Positions 35,094-44,747 are shown, counted from the first letter of the stretch. The stretch: 64,000 nt of DNA from Enterococcus nangangensis (GCF_005405245.1 NZ_BJDR01000001.1:1-64000), one strand, 5' to 3'. Program-made: numbers and translations. Notes: generated by a model not told the origin, from the letters alone.

Positions 35094-35816
35094 ATGTTAA
35101 ATTTAACTAGCTATTTAGCGCTAGGGCAAACGACTTTAAGTAATGGCTTATTAGATTATTATCACGAGCTAGGCTTAACGGACGCCCAGTGTTTATTATT
35201 GATTCAATTATTTCGCTTCCAACAAGCTGGCGATTTTTTTCCAGCGCCAGAGGTCTTAAGTCAAAAAACCGGGAAAGGCATTAACGAAATCTATCAGTTA
35301 CTGTCGCAATTGCAAGAAAAGAATTGTTTGACGATTACGACATATCAAGACCAACATAAAATGAAATATGATCGTTACGATTTGACGTTAATCTTTGCTA
35401 CTTTGGAAAAATTTTTGGCGCAAAAAAAAGCTACTGCTAGCCAAAAGCAACAACAAGGCGAGCAGCAAAAACTTTTTCAAATGTTTCAACAAGAATTTGG
35501 TCGCAATTTATCGCCTTTTGAATTAGAGACGGTAACGCAGTGGCTGGAAGTAGATCATTATAGTGTGGAGTTGATTCAGTTAGCCTTGAAAGAGGCTGTC
35601 TTGAACCAAGCTTTTAGTTTAAAATATATGGATCGGATTCTTTTGAGTTGGCAAAAGAAAAATATCACGACGAAAGGTCAAGTTCAAGTAGAACAAGAGC
35701 GCCATCAAAAAGAAATCGACCAGAAAAAGGCGCAACAAACGAATACTGAAGTAGCCGACTTACCAGAAATTCCTTTTGTCCCTTGGGCCAAAGGAACAGA
35801 GGAGGGACAAAGATGA
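35094..35816 (+). CDS. dnaD: replication initiation protein DnaD
   Basis: 240 residues. N-terminal winged-helix domain (about 1-100, PAPEVLSQKTGKGINEIYQLL) and C-terminal DnaD domain (FGRNLSPFELETVTQWLE ... LKYMDRILLSWQKK). DnaD helps load the replicative helicase at oriC and at restart sites. Start ATG 35094 behind GAGGGAAG. Overlaps nth by four bases; dnaD-nth is a conserved pair. Confidence 0.94.
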   Translation: MLNLTSYLALGQTTLSNGLLDYYHELGLTDAQCLLLIQLFRFQQAGDFFPAPEVLSQKTGKGINEIYQLLSQLQEKNCLTITTYQDQHKMKYDRYDLTLIFATLEKFLAQKKATASQKQQQGEQQKLFQMFQQEFGRNLSPFELETVTQWLEVDHYSVELIQLALKEAVLNQAFSLKYMDRILLSWQKKNITTKGQVQVEQERHQKEIDQKKAQQTNTEVADLPEIPFVPWAKGTEEGQR

Positions 35817-36472
35817 CCCGCAGTAAAAAAAGTATTCAGGCTTGTCTTTTGGCGATGCAAGAACTTTTCCCCCACGCTGCTACCGAATTGAAAGCAGCGA
35901 CGCCCTTTCAATTTTTAGTGGCGGTGATTTTAAGTGCGCAAGCCACCGATGTCTCGGTAAATTTGGCGACGCCTGGTTTGTTTGCGGCTTTTCCGGATGC
36001 CGAAAGTTTAGGGCAAGCGCCTTTACAAGCGGTGGAAGCAAAGATTCAACGGATTGGCCTGTATAAAAGCAAAGCCAAAAACATTATTGCTACTGCGAAA
36101 ATTATCCACGACACCTATCACGATCAGTTACCAGAAAGTATGGAAGAATTAATTCAACTCCCTGGGGTGGGGCGTAAGACGGCGAATGTCGTCCGGGGCG
36201 AAATTTTTAACATTCCTAGCTTTGCTGTAGACACTCATGTGGAACGGGTTTCAAAACGCTTGCAGTTTGTTACGCAAAAAGCCAGCGTCTTAGAAGTAGA
36301 AGAGAAATTACGTTGGGCACTCCCGGAAAGTCAGTGGGTGCAAGACCATCACACGATGATTTTCTTTGGTCGCTATCATTGCACGGCTCGCAAACCGCAA
36401 TGTATAACTTGTCCATTGCTAGAAACTTGTAACTTTGGACAAAAATATGTCGCGCAACAAAATGGAAAATAA
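35813..36472 (+). CDS. nth: endonuclease III
   Basis: 219 residues. DNA glycosylase/AP lyase for oxidised pyrimidines. The HhH motif with the catalytic Lys is LPGVGRKTANVV, the catalytic Asp is in VDTHV, and the iron-sulfur cluster loop is C-x6-C-x2-C-x5-C (CTARKPQCITCPLLETC). ATG 35813 overlaps the dnaD stop (ATGA) behind GAGGAGGG; the frame is open to 35783. Confidence 0.95.
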   Translation: MTRSKKSIQACLLAMQELFPHAATELKAATPFQFLVAVILSAQATDVSVNLATPGLFAAFPDAESLGQAPLQAVEAKIQRIGLYKSKAKNIIATAKIIHDTYHDQLPESMEELIQLPGVGRKTANVVRGEIFNIPSFAVDTHVERVSKRLQFVTQKASVLEVEEKLRWALPESQWVQDHHTMIFFGRYHCTARKPQCITCPLLETCNFGQKYVAQQNGK

Positions 36473-36478
36473 CCACGC

Positions 36479-36509
36479 AAAAAAGGTTCGGCTGCGGCCG
36501 AACCTTTTT
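36479..36509. terminator. bidirectional intrinsic terminator
   Basis: AAAAAAGGTTCGGC-tgcg-GCCGAACCTTTTT between convergent nth and the penicillin-binding protein gene. Confidence 0.95.
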
Positions 36510-36512
36510 CAT

Positions 36513-38801
36513 TTAACCTCCATTACTTGGGGGCTTCGTTGTTGTACCATTATTATTTCCGTTGGCATTCCCATTTCCTTGTTCGCCATTGCCCGTTGGT
36601 TCTTCTGGAGTTTCAGATGGTGTAGTAGTACTAGGGGTTGTCTCTTCCGTACTGGAAGAGACTGGCTCTGAGGAGGAAGAACTTTCAGGAACACTGGAGG
36701 AACTGGTGGAGCTTTCGGTGGTCGTGGAAGAAGTGGTACTTGCTGTTGTTGTCGAAGTGCTAGAAGAAGTGGTGGTCGTGGAACTTGAACGAACAGGTTC
36801 TTTGGGCTGACTTCCCTTTAGATACAATTCGCCCCCAGAACGAACGAGATCTGCTGGCATTTCCCAATCGACGTTATCGACATTTTCTGCTAACTTAATC
36901 ATCATGTTCTTATACACTTTAGCGGCTACAGAGTGGTAACTTGGCGAGATAGATTGTAAATAGTTATCGTAGCCCGTCCAAACAGCCATGACGTAGTGCG
37001 TGGTGTAACCTACAAAGCTAACATCTGGCGTGCCGTCTTTATCACCAATAATTTGATCGTAAACGGTATCGTCGTAATTAGAGGTCCCTGTTTTACCCGC
37101 TTGAATTAAACCGGGAATTTCAGCAGTCACCCCCGTACCGTCATTCACGACATCTTTTAAGATATCCGTCACCATATAAGCAGTGGTTTCCTTCATGGCT
37201 TGTGAGCTTTCCGGTTGATAAGATTCTTCAGTACCATCTTGGTAAACAATTTTATTTACGTAATAAGGTTTAGAGTACGTACCATTATTGGCAAAAGCGG
37301 CATATCCCCCCGCAAGTTCTTCGGTAGAAATGGGTGCTGAAATGGCGGAGCTACCTTCAATTTTATCGAGATTAATTCCTAAACCGGTTAAAAAGTCATT
37401 AGCTTTATCGACACCGACCTCCACTAAGGTTTTCACAGCGGGGATGTTCCGGCTATCGGTTAAAGCATAGCGTAAAGTGATGTTGCCTAAATATTGATGA
37501 TCATAGTTGTTCACTTCAAGATCTGTTCCTGGATAAGTATAAGGTTCATCTTTAATAATTTTTCCGGTGGAGTAATCTAAATACTCAAAGGCTGGACCGT
37601 AATCAATTAAAGGTTTGATGGTAGAGCCGACATCACGGCCAGCAGTACCCGTGTTGGTGGCGCGGTTAATCCCAAACTGCACGTTGTCGTCAATCTTGCG
37701 ACCACCAATTTGGGCGACGACAGCTCCCGTAGTTGGATCGATGATGGTGGAAGCTACTTGCATTTGATCGTCAGGAAATTCTACGTATTCATCGCTATTA
37801 ACAATGTTGTAAAGATTGGTTTGTTGTGCAAGATCAATATTTAAGTAAATATCCATCCCTTCGTTAAACGCATCTTTACCGGTTTTTTCTTTGACTTCCG
37901 CAATAGCGCTAGTTAAGTAGTTGTCGACAATTTTACGATTTTCAGAGATGTCTTTTTGCGCAATTAGCCCAGCTTGCACATCGGTGGCTACCGCTTCATC
38001 GTATTGACTCTGACTAATTTTTTTATTATCCAGCATCGCTTGTAAGACGACGTTACGGCGCTTAGTGGCATTTTCTGGTTGGGTGTAAGGATCAAAAGTA
38101 TTAGGTGCATTAGGAATCCCGGCTAAAAGAGCAGCTTGCGCGACACTTAAATCTTTTGCGTCAATACCGTAATAACTTTCGGCGGCAGTACCGATGCCGT
38201 AGACCCCGTTGGCCATATACACGCGATTAATATAAAGAGTCAGAATTTCTTCTTTGGATAATTCACGTTCCAATTTTAAAGCGAGCCAAGCTTCTTGTGC
38301 TTTGCGCCGCAAGGTTTGATCCGATTGCTTCGTGGAGAAAAAGGAAAGCTTAATCAACTGTTGGTCTAAAGTGGAACCGCCGGCGGTAATGCCCCCGGCT
38401 TTTAAATTTCCTAAAGCTGAACCGATAATCCGAATCGGATCCACGCCAAAGTGTTTGTAGAAACGTTTATCTTCTACAGAAACCACCGCATCGCTTAAAA
38501 CTTGGGGCACTTCAGATGGTTTTAGTTGAATTTGTTCATCAGAGCCTAAGCTATAAATTAAATCGCCATTGGCGGCTAAAAAACGGGTAGTGGCGGGCTC
38601 AGAAAGTTTAGTTAAATCTAAAGCCGGCGCATCTTTGACATAATAGAAAAATAAACCAGCACCAGCAATGACCGCCGCGACACCGATGGCGACTAATGCT
38701 AAAAAGATACGCAAGAGAATACTTTTTCTTTTTTTGCCCTGCGAACTTTTCTTTTGACCTTGATGTTGACGGGTACGACTCGTACGTGAGTTTTCACTCA
38801 T
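36513..38801 (-). CDS. pbp1A: class A penicillin-binding protein 1A
   Basis: 762 residues, bifunctional peptidoglycan synthase. A basic cytosolic tail, one TM (about 25-52), the GT51 glycosyltransferase (VSVEDKRFYKHFGVD, GGSTLDQQLIKL) and the transpeptidase (STIK serine-lysine, SRN, KTGTS). The last 90 or so residues are a Ser/Thr-rich run followed by Gly/Asn/Pro-rich sequence, which likely reaches into the wall. Start ATG 38801 follows AAAGGAGG inside recU (8-base overlap). Confidence 0.94.
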   Translation of the reverse strand: MSENSRTSRTRQHQGQKKSSQGKKRKSILLRIFLALVAIGVAAVIAGAGLFFYYVKDAPALDLTKLSEPATTRFLAANGDLIYSLGSDEQIQLKPSEVPQVLSDAVVSVEDKRFYKHFGVDPIRIIGSALGNLKAGGITAGGSTLDQQLIKLSFFSTKQSDQTLRRKAQEAWLALKLERELSKEEILTLYINRVYMANGVYGIGTAAESYYGIDAKDLSVAQAALLAGIPNAPNTFDPYTQPENATKRRNVVLQAMLDNKKISQSQYDEAVATDVQAGLIAQKDISENRKIVDNYLTSAIAEVKEKTGKDAFNEGMDIYLNIDLAQQTNLYNIVNSDEYVEFPDDQMQVASTIIDPTTGAVVAQIGGRKIDDNVQFGINRATNTGTAGRDVGSTIKPLIDYGPAFEYLDYSTGKIIKDEPYTYPGTDLEVNNYDHQYLGNITLRYALTDSRNIPAVKTLVEVGVDKANDFLTGLGINLDKIEGSSAISAPISTEELAGGYAAFANNGTYSKPYYVNKIVYQDGTEESYQPESSQAMKETTAYMVTDILKDVVNDGTGVTAEIPGLIQAGKTGTSNYDDTVYDQIIGDKDGTPDVSFVGYTTHYVMAVWTGYDNYLQSISPSYHSVAAKVYKNMMIKLAENVDNVDWEMPADLVRSGGELYLKGSQPKEPVRSSSTTTTSSSTSTTTASTTSSTTTESSTSSSSVPESSSSSEPVSSSTEETTPSTTTPSETPEEPTGNGEQGNGNANGNNNGTTTKPPSNGG

Positions 38802-39432
38802 GGAATGGGTCCTCCTTTGTTAAGGTTTGCGCCACCGCTTGTAGGTAGGGAATGCGGGGAGCGATACCTGGGGTTAATTCAATACTTTTTTGCTCCAGTT
38901 CTTTTAAAGAAATGGAACTTTTCGCGGCTTTTTTTTGCCAATAGTCAATTAAGACGGCAGCTTCTAAAAAGAAACACCGATGCAAACTAGAAAAATAAAG
39001 TAAACTAAAACATAGTCCACCTTGGGTCAGGCATGCTGCGAAATGATCAATTTGGTGCTGATGAAAATTTTTCAAAGGAAAAGAAGTTTTATTTTTGGTT
39101 TCTTTTGCTTCAAAGTCCAAGTAGTGTCCTTGATAGACGCCATTGTAGTCGGTCGTCGAAGCTTGGCGAAAGTAGGCTTCACGAATTACCGCCGCACTGC
39201 GCTTGGGATAATCGACTTTAACAATTTGTAGCGGTGTCGGTTTTTTGTGGACGACCGCCAGTTGATGAGCTAAATAATATTCGTTGCTTTCATTAATCGC
39301 TTCTTCCAAGTTCATACCACGCTTACCGTAAGTAACGGGCTTTTTAGCCGTGCCTTGCTTTTTTTGCTTTTCTTTTGCAAAATGTAAGGTAGGGTCTGAA
39401 CCACTAGGATAGGAAATGTTCAATGGGATCAC
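38794..39432 (-). CDS. recU: Holliday junction resolvase RecU
   Basis: 212 residues. It cleaves four-way junctions in recombination and chromosome segregation in Firmicutes. GKRGMNLEEAINESNEYY, TDYNGVYQGHYLDFEAKETK (catalytic Asp, Glu and Lys) and HQIDHF are present. The start is GTG 39432 behind GAAGGAG. recU-pbp1A is a conserved pair. The gene is divergent from the YpsA gene with a 50-base gap. Confidence 0.94.
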   Translation of the reverse strand: MIPLNISYPSGSDPTLHFAKEKQKKQGTAKKPVTYGKRGMNLEEAINESNEYYLAHQLAVVHKKPTPLQIVKVDYPKRSAAVIREAYFRQASTTDYNGVYQGHYLDFEAKETKNKTSFPLKNFHQHQIDHFAACLTQGGLCFSLLYFSSLHRCFFLEAAVLIDYWQKKAAKSSISLKELEQKSIELTPGIAPRIPYLQAVAQTLTKEDPFHE

Positions 39433-39482
39433 GCTCCTTCGTTGATTATAGCAAAGATGTGCTTTTCAGGAAAGGTGAGAAG

Positions 39483-40022
39483 ATGGCAGTTATCAGTACA
39501 CTCTACGTTACCGGTTATCGTAACTTTGAACTAGGAATCTTTCAAGAGCAGGATGAAAAAATTACGCGAATTAAAAAAGTCTTAACACTTCGCTTACGTC
39601 AATACTTAGCAGAAGGTCTCAACTGGGTGCTGGTGAGTGGCAATCTAGGCGTCGAGATGTGGGTGGTGGATGTTTGTCAGGAATTAAAAGAAGAATATCC
39701 GCAACTCCAAGTGGGGCTGATTTATCCTTTTCAAGACTTTGGCAGTCAATGGAAAGAAAATAATCAATTAAAAAAGCAGCAAATGGAAAGTTTGGTGGAC
39801 TATCAAAATGCTACCAGTCATCAAGCTTACCAAAATCCTAGTCAGCTGCGAGCCCACACCCAATTTTTACTGGAGCACAGCCAAGGGGCGTTACTCGTCT
39901 ACGATGAAGAATTCCCAGGGAAAACCCGTTACTTTTATCAGACAGCCCGAGATTATGAAAAAAATTTCCCTTATCAAATAGAGACGATTTCTTTTGATGA
40001 TTTACAAAATTATGAAGAATAG
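39483..40022 (+). CDS. ypsA: YpsA-like protein (DUF1273, SLOG superfamily)
   Basis: 179 residues. VTGYRNFELGIF and WVLVSGNLGVEMWVVDVC are the nucleotide-binding-like strands of the YpsA/SLOG fold; GALLVYDEEFPGKTRYFYQTA closes the domain. In Bacillus YpsA is linked to cell division with GpsB; here gpsB is the next gene, 76 bases away. ATG 39483 behind AAAGGTGAG; the open frame starts at 39423 within the recU region. Confidence 0.85.
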   Translation: MAVISTLYVTGYRNFELGIFQEQDEKITRIKKVLTLRLRQYLAEGLNWVLVSGNLGVEMWVVDVCQELKEEYPQLQVGLIYPFQDFGSQWKENNQLKKQQMESLVDYQNATSHQAYQNPSQLRAHTQFLLEHSQGALLVYDEEFPGKTRYFYQTARDYEKNFPYQIETISFDDLQNYEE

Positions 40023-40098
40023 TCAATTGATAGTTTTTTTTTTCATGAAAATTTGCTACAATGTAACAGTATAATAGAATAGCGAAGGTGGGAAGAAA

Positions 40099-40455
40099 AT
40101 GCCAGAAATTATTTTAGGGGCAAAAGAAATTTTGCAAAAAGAATTTAAAACCAAAATGCGCGGGTATGATCCTGAAGAGGTGGATGAATTCCTAGACCAA
40201 ATCATCAAAGACTATGAAAGCTATAATAAAGAAATTACTTTGTTACAAGAAGAAAACCAACGTTTAGTAGCGAAAATGGATCAAATGTCACGGGCGCAAC
40301 AAACGATGTCGCGGGTGCAACAAGATGCGCCAAAGACTAGTGCCGTCACTAACTTTGATATCTTAAAACGTTTGTCCAACTTGGAAAAAGAAGTCTTCGG
40401 TAAAAAGTTAGATCAAGAAGACGAAGAAGATTTAGAAAAAACGAAACAATTTTAA
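40099..40455 (+). CDS. gpsB: cell-cycle protein GpsB
   Basis: 118 residues. N-terminal DivIVA-like domain with MRGYDPEEVDEFLDQIIKDYE, a coiled coil to about residue 70, and a short C-terminal trimerising helix. GpsB binds penicillin-binding proteins and coordinates septal and lateral wall synthesis. Start ATG 40099 behind GAAGGTGGG. rnpB follows directly. Confidence 0.94.
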   Translation: MPEIILGAKEILQKEFKTKMRGYDPEEVDEFLDQIIKDYESYNKEITLLQEENQRLVAKMDQMSRAQQTMSRVQQDAPKTSAVTNFDILKRLSNLEKEVFGKKLDQEDEEDLEKTKQF

Positions 40456-40470
40456 TGAAATAATTTTTTT

Positions 40471-40841
40471 GTGATTATTAGGTAATTGCGGCAAATGTAT
40501 ATTTGCTGAGGAAAGTCCATGCTCGCACTGGCTGAAACGCCGGTAGTGTTCGTGCTTAGCGAAACCATAAGCTAAGGTACCTTTTAGGTAACGGCAGAAA
40601 AAAATCCTAAGGGCAACTATGGATGAGTATTCTTGAAAGTGCCACAGTGACGAAGCGTTTTTGGAAACGGAAACGGTGGAACGCGGTAAACCCCTCGAGC
40701 GAGCAACCCAAACAATGGTAGGGGCGTTTTTCGACCGGAAACAAACGGAAGAAGAGCCGAGAAATCGGAGATAGATGATTACCCAAGTGTTTTTTTGCCT
40801 GGAAAAAACATTGGACAAAACATGGCTTACAGATAATCACA
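40471..40841 (+). ncRNA. rnpB: RNase P RNA, type B
   Basis: The ends GTGATTAT (40471-40478) and ATAATCAC (40833-40840) form helix P1. Conserved signatures GAGGAAAGTCC (40508-40518), GAAGAGCCGAGAAATCGG and ACATGGCTTACAGATAATCACA are present. This RNA is the catalytic subunit that trims tRNA 5' ends. The conserved place between gpsB and rlmL supports the call. Helix layout suggests the Bacillus-type (B) structure. Confidence 0.93.
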
Positions 40842-40851
40842 AACAGGTTGA

Positions 40852-40883
40852 CCTTCTTGCAATTTGCGGAAGGCTTTTTTTTT
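40852..40883 (+). terminator. terminator of rnpB
   Basis: CCTTC-TTGCAA-TTTGCG-GAAGG hairpin followed by nine T, directly before the rlmL ribosome binding site. Confidence 0.75.
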
Positions 40884-40899
40884 AAGAAGAGGAGAATTT

Positions 40900-42069
40900 A
40901 TGACAAATTATCAATTACTGGCAACTTGTGGGGCCGGTTTAGAAGCTTTAGTAGGCAAAGAACTGCGGGACTTAGGCCTAGAGTGTCAGGTGGAAAATGG
41001 GCGGGCCCGTTTTGCTGGTGATGTTGAAACCATTGCCACCACCAACTTGTGGTTGCGGGTGGCGGACCGCGTTAAAATTGTGGTAGGCGAGTTTGAAGCG
41101 TTAACTTTCGACCAATTATTTGAAGGGGTCAAAGCGTTACCTTGGGAGGATTTTTTGCCGATGGATGCAACATTTCCCGTCGCCGGCAAATCTGTTCGTT
41201 CCAAACTTTTCTCAACGCCAGACGTCCAAGCGATTACTAAAAAAGCTGTCGTTGAACGTTTGAAAAAAGTGTATCATCGTCCCAGTAGTGTACCGTTACC
41301 GGAAACCGGGGCTTTCTTCCAATTAGAAGTTAGCATCTTAAAAGACCAAGTGTTGTTAACTATCGATACAACCGGTCCAAGTTTATTCAAACGGGGCTAC
41401 CGGCTAGAAAAAGGGGGCGCACCCTTAAAAGAAAACTTAGCGGCAGCTTTAGTGATGCTGACAAATTGGCGCAAAGAGATGCCTTTTTATGATCCCGTGT
41501 GTGGGAGTGGCACTTTATGTATTGAAGCAGCCATGATTGGGGCCAATATCGCACCGGGCTTTAATCGCGAGTTTCAGTGTGAAGCGTGGCCTTGGGTGGA
41601 TTCGAAAATTTTTGAAGCCGTACGGGCGGCAGCTGACGAAGCGGCGGACTATGATGTAAAACTAGACATTGCCGGTAGTGATATCGACGGGAAAATGATT
41701 GCGATTGCCAAAGCAAACGCTGCAGAGGCCGGTTTTGGTGACCTGATTCAATTTAAACAATTAGCTGTGAAAGATTTTACCACCGAAAAAGAATACGGTG
41801 TGATGGTGGCTAATCCACCTTATGGCGAACGTTTAGGCGATCCTGAAGCCGTACACACCTTATATCGTCAAATGGGGAGTGTCTTTAAACCATTAAAGAC
41901 CTGGAGTAAATATATTTTAACTAGCGATTTAGATTTTGAAAATTATTATGGGGCCAAAGCTACCAAAAAACGTAAACTGTATAACGGTGCATTACGAACG
42001 GACTACTTCCAATACTGGGGTCAACGTAAGCCGCGACCAGTGAAGGAGGAACAAGATGCAAGAAACTGA
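40900..42069 (+). CDS. rlmL: 23S rRNA m2G methyltransferase, RlmL/YpsC type
   Basis: 389 residues: N-terminal THUMP domain (about 45-155) and Rossmann methyltransferase with DPVCGSGTLCIEAAMIG (SAM site) and the catalytic NPPYGERLGD. It methylates guanine N2 in 23S rRNA. Start ATG 40900 behind AAGAGGAG; the open frame starts inside the rnpB terminator and should not be used. Overlaps the carboxypeptidase gene by 14 bases. Confidence 0.92.
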   Translation: MTNYQLLATCGAGLEALVGKELRDLGLECQVENGRARFAGDVETIATTNLWLRVADRVKIVVGEFEALTFDQLFEGVKALPWEDFLPMDATFPVAGKSVRSKLFSTPDVQAITKKAVVERLKKVYHRPSSVPLPETGAFFQLEVSILKDQVLLTIDTTGPSLFKRGYRLEKGGAPLKENLAAALVMLTNWRKEMPFYDPVCGSGTLCIEAAMIGANIAPGFNREFQCEAWPWVDSKIFEAVRAAADEAADYDVKLDIAGSDIDGKMIAIAKANAAEAGFGDLIQFKQLAVKDFTTEKEYGVMVANPPYGERLGDPEAVHTLYRQMGSVFKPLKTWSKYILTSDLDFENYYGAKATKKRKLYNGALRTDYFQYWGQRKPRPVKEEQDARN

Positions 42070-43555
42070 TTTTTTAGCCTTTATTAAGGAGTTAGATTTA
42101 TTAAATCGCAGTATCGCTTTACTAGATTGGGACGAACAAACAGGGATGCCGTCAAAAGCCAGCGACTACCGCAGTGAAATGACCAGCTACTTAGCAAGTC
42201 TCGCTTTCGATAAAAAAGTCGGTCCCGAGATGGAAGCATACTTAAGTTATTTTGAAAGTCACCAAGAAGAATTATCGGAAGTTGGGCAAGCCGTCTATTG
42301 TGAGGCTAAGCGCGATTTTGATTTGAATCAACGCATTCCTAAAAAAGCTTACGGTGCTTTTCAAAAAGGGAGTTCTAAAGCTTATGCCGCTTGGCAGGAA
42401 GCACGCCAGGCTAATGATTTTTCTTTGTTTGCACCAGCCTTAGCAGAAATCGTGACCTTTTTAAAACAATTTATTCCTTTATGGCAAAAAGACGAAGCAA
42501 CACCTTACGATGTCTTGTTGAACCAATATGAACCCGGCATGACCACCGAAATTTTAGACAAAGTTTTTGCGGAAGTTTTAGCCGGCATCAATGAAATTCG
42601 CCAAACGTTACAAGCAAAAGGCCAAGCACCAGAGACGAGCTTTTTACAACGGACGGTGCCTTTAGACCAACAACGACGCTTTGTGGAAGAAGTAGCGCAG
42701 CGTTTAGGCTATGATTTTTCTCGGGGGCGCTTAGACGATACGATTCATCCTTTTATGACAGGCATCAACCGCAACGATGCTCGCATTACCACTCGTTGGC
42801 ATGAAAATGATTTTATGTTTGCCACTTTTGGCGTGATTCATGAAGCCGGTCACGGCATTTACGAACAAAATGTCGATGCCAAATATGACTACACGAATCT
42901 TTCCGGCGGAACCTCCATGGGAATTCACGAGTCGCAATCTTTATTTAACGAAATCATCATTGGTTCTTCTAAAAACTTTTGGCAAAAACAATATCCCTTG
43001 TTCCAAGAAATTACGGGAGCTACTTTTGCTGATATTTCCTTTGAAGACTTCTACCGCTCTTTAAAGAAAACGCAAGCTTCCTTAATTCGCATTGAAGCAG
43101 ATCCTTTAACCTATCCGATTCATATTATTATTCGTTACGAAATTGAAAAAGCTTTATTTAATGGGGAATTAACCGTCTCTGAGTTGCCACAAGTTTGGCG
43201 GGAAAAATATCAAGAGTATTTAGGCGTCACGCCCCCAGATGACTTAAGCGGTGTCTTACAAGATGTCCATTGGGCTGGCGCGAGCTTTGGCTACTTCCCA
43301 TCCTATGCTTTAGGTTATATGTATGCAGCGCAACTTTATTACGCCATGAATCAAGACCAAGATGTGGAAGCCATTTTAGCAACAGATGACTATACGCCAA
43401 TTCGGCAGTGGAATACCGAAAAAATTCACCAATACGGCGCTAGCAAAACACCAAGTTGGTTAATCAAAGAAGCAACGGGAGAAGAATTAAATCCTAAGTA
43501 CCTGTTAGACTACTTACGGAAAATCTATTTTGTTGTTTACCAAGTCAAAGAATAA
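42056..43555 (+). CDS. thermostable carboxypeptidase, M32 family
   Basis: 499 residues, the normal length. Zinc site HEAGHGIYEQN (HExxH) near residue 262 and HESQSLFNEIIIG with the third ligand Glu; the C-terminal motif (DVHWAGASFGYFPSYALG) is conserved in M32. It removes C-terminal amino acids from peptides in the cytosol. GAAGGAGG precedes ATG 42056, inside rlmL. Confidence 0.94.
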   Translation: MQETDFLAFIKELDLLNRSIALLDWDEQTGMPSKASDYRSEMTSYLASLAFDKKVGPEMEAYLSYFESHQEELSEVGQAVYCEAKRDFDLNQRIPKKAYGAFQKGSSKAYAAWQEARQANDFSLFAPALAEIVTFLKQFIPLWQKDEATPYDVLLNQYEPGMTTEILDKVFAEVLAGINEIRQTLQAKGQAPETSFLQRTVPLDQQRRFVEEVAQRLGYDFSRGRLDDTIHPFMTGINRNDARITTRWHENDFMFATFGVIHEAGHGIYEQNVDAKYDYTNLSGGTSMGIHESQSLFNEIIIGSSKNFWQKQYPLFQEITGATFADISFEDFYRSLKKTQASLIRIEADPLTYPIHIIIRYEIEKALFNGELTVSELPQVWREKYQEYLGVTPPDDLSGVLQDVHWAGASFGYFPSYALGYMYAAQLYYAMNQDQDVEAILATDDYTPIRQWNTEKIHQYGASKTPSWLIKEATGEELNPKYLLDYLRKIYFVVYQVKE

Positions 43556-43560
43556 TAGTT

Positions 43561-43595
43561 AAAAAGTGCGGCTCTGTTAGGAGTCGTACTTTTTA
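43561..43595 (+). terminator. intrinsic terminator
   Basis: AAAAAGTGCGGCTC-tgttag-GAGTCGTACTTTTT with two wobble pairs. Confidence 0.8.
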
Positions 43596-43685
43596 TTTTG
43601 TGTTGCCATTTTTCTGGTGGAAACGCTATATTCTCTAGATGTTTTGTGCTATCATTAAACAAATAAAAAAGTTTGAGGGATGTTT

Positions 43686-44747
43686 ATGCTAGGAGAATTT
43701 TGGGAAGTTTTAGGGATTGCCCCGTCCACCAATCAAGAGTTCATTACCCGTGTCTATCGCCAAAAGCGGCAAGTGGTGGCCGCGTCGATTGATGCGCCTC
43801 ATACCGTGCGCCAAGTGGATGTCGCTTATGAAGCAGCGCTTCATTATGCAAAAAAATATGGGAAACCAAAGAAAAATTCAGTTAAACGTAATGCCGTGAA
43901 AAAAAATCACTCGGCATCATTAGACGCACGTAATAAAAATGTTGCACCAACCACAAATCGTCCGTCACAAAGTCCAACACGACGTCGTAATGCTCAAGGT
44001 CAGCAGCGACTTGCTCCCATTCCCCAGACGGTGGGGAATCATACGATTGGTCATGAGACGACAACCACCAAAAAACGTAACGCTAGTAAGAGCCAGTTAT
44101 CAGGAGAAAAAAGGCGACCACAAACGCCATATGGTGAAGCACCTGGAACTTTTCAACAGACGAAGGACAATATTAGCAGCACTAAAAAAGGCGCTGGCAC
44201 ACGGAAAACCACAACGCGAAAAAAATCGACTGGTGCTTGGTTACTTGTTCTAACGATTGCGATGATTGTCAAAAGCTGGCCGGCCATAAGTAATTTTATT
44301 ACTGAACAAGTGGCAGATATTTCTTGGGGTGAGGAAGCTGTTAATCTTTTTGACAACGGTCAAGCCCAGGAGGAAGATCCTGACCACAGCGCTTGGAAAG
44401 AGCAAGACGATTTAACAGCGAGGTTTATTTATTATTTTTATTTAGAGCCGCAGGATGCGGATAAAGAACAATTTATGACCGAAAACTGCAGCGCAGCCGT
44501 AGAAAATAGTGTGGGGGAGATCGCTGCACCGGTAACTTTTAATGCAGAAGAAAGAGACGCTTTAACGTCACAATTGATTACTACGGCTAACGGTAGAACC
44601 ATTGAAGCGTGGTGGACAGCTGACACAACCAGCGAACCGTTTATTATTTTCGTACTAGAAGATAACAAAATTGCGGGCGTCTTTGCGCCAGATTGGTTAG
44701 ACACGGATGGAGCAACGTTTGCTAAGTTGGCAGCTGAATTTGATTAA
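43686..44747 (+). CDS. membrane protein with J-domain-like N-terminus (hypothetical)
   Basis: 353 residues. Residues 1-60 (FWEVLGIAPSTNQEFITRVY, ... VDVAYEAALHYAKKYGK) resemble a shortened J-domain: a helix, a loop without the usual HPD, and a helix ending in AYE. Then come about 120 residues of basic, Thr/Lys/Asn-rich low-complexity linker, one TM (STGAWLLVLTIAMIVKSW, about 182-200) and an acidic extracellular or periplasm-like domain of 150 residues. ATG 43686 is preferred; ATG 43680 sits on top of GAGGG. Function unknown; without HPD it probably does not stimulate DnaK. Confidence 0.6.
   Translation: MLGEFWEVLGIAPSTNQEFITRVYRQKRQVVAASIDAPHTVRQVDVAYEAALHYAKKYGKPKKNSVKRNAVKKNHSASLDARNKNVAPTTNRPSQSPTRRRNAQGQQRLAPIPQTVGNHTIGHETTTTKKRNASKSQLSGEKRRPQTPYGEAPGTFQQTKDNISSTKKGAGTRKTTTRKKSTGAWLLVLTIAMIVKSWPAISNFITEQVADISWGEEAVNLFDNGQAQEEDPDHSAWKEQDDLTARFIYYFYLEPQDADKEQFMTENCSAAVENSVGEIAAPVTFNAEERDALTSQLITTANGRTIEAWWTADTTSEPFIIFVLEDNKIAGVFAPDWLDTDGATFAKLAAEFD

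Noticed and set aside
36700-36800. Repeated Ser/Thr codons suggesting a CRISPR or tandem-repeat array
   Set aside because: It is coding low-complexity sequence of pbp1A, without constant repeats and spacers. I saw no CRISPR array in the window.
36562-36810. 82-residue Val/Glu/Ser-rich ORF opposite pbp1A
   Set aside because: Antisense shadow of the Ser/Thr-rich repeat at the end of the penicillin-binding protein.
40432-40840. ORFs antisense to the RNase P RNA
   Set aside because: The RNA signatures and P1 helix explain this region.
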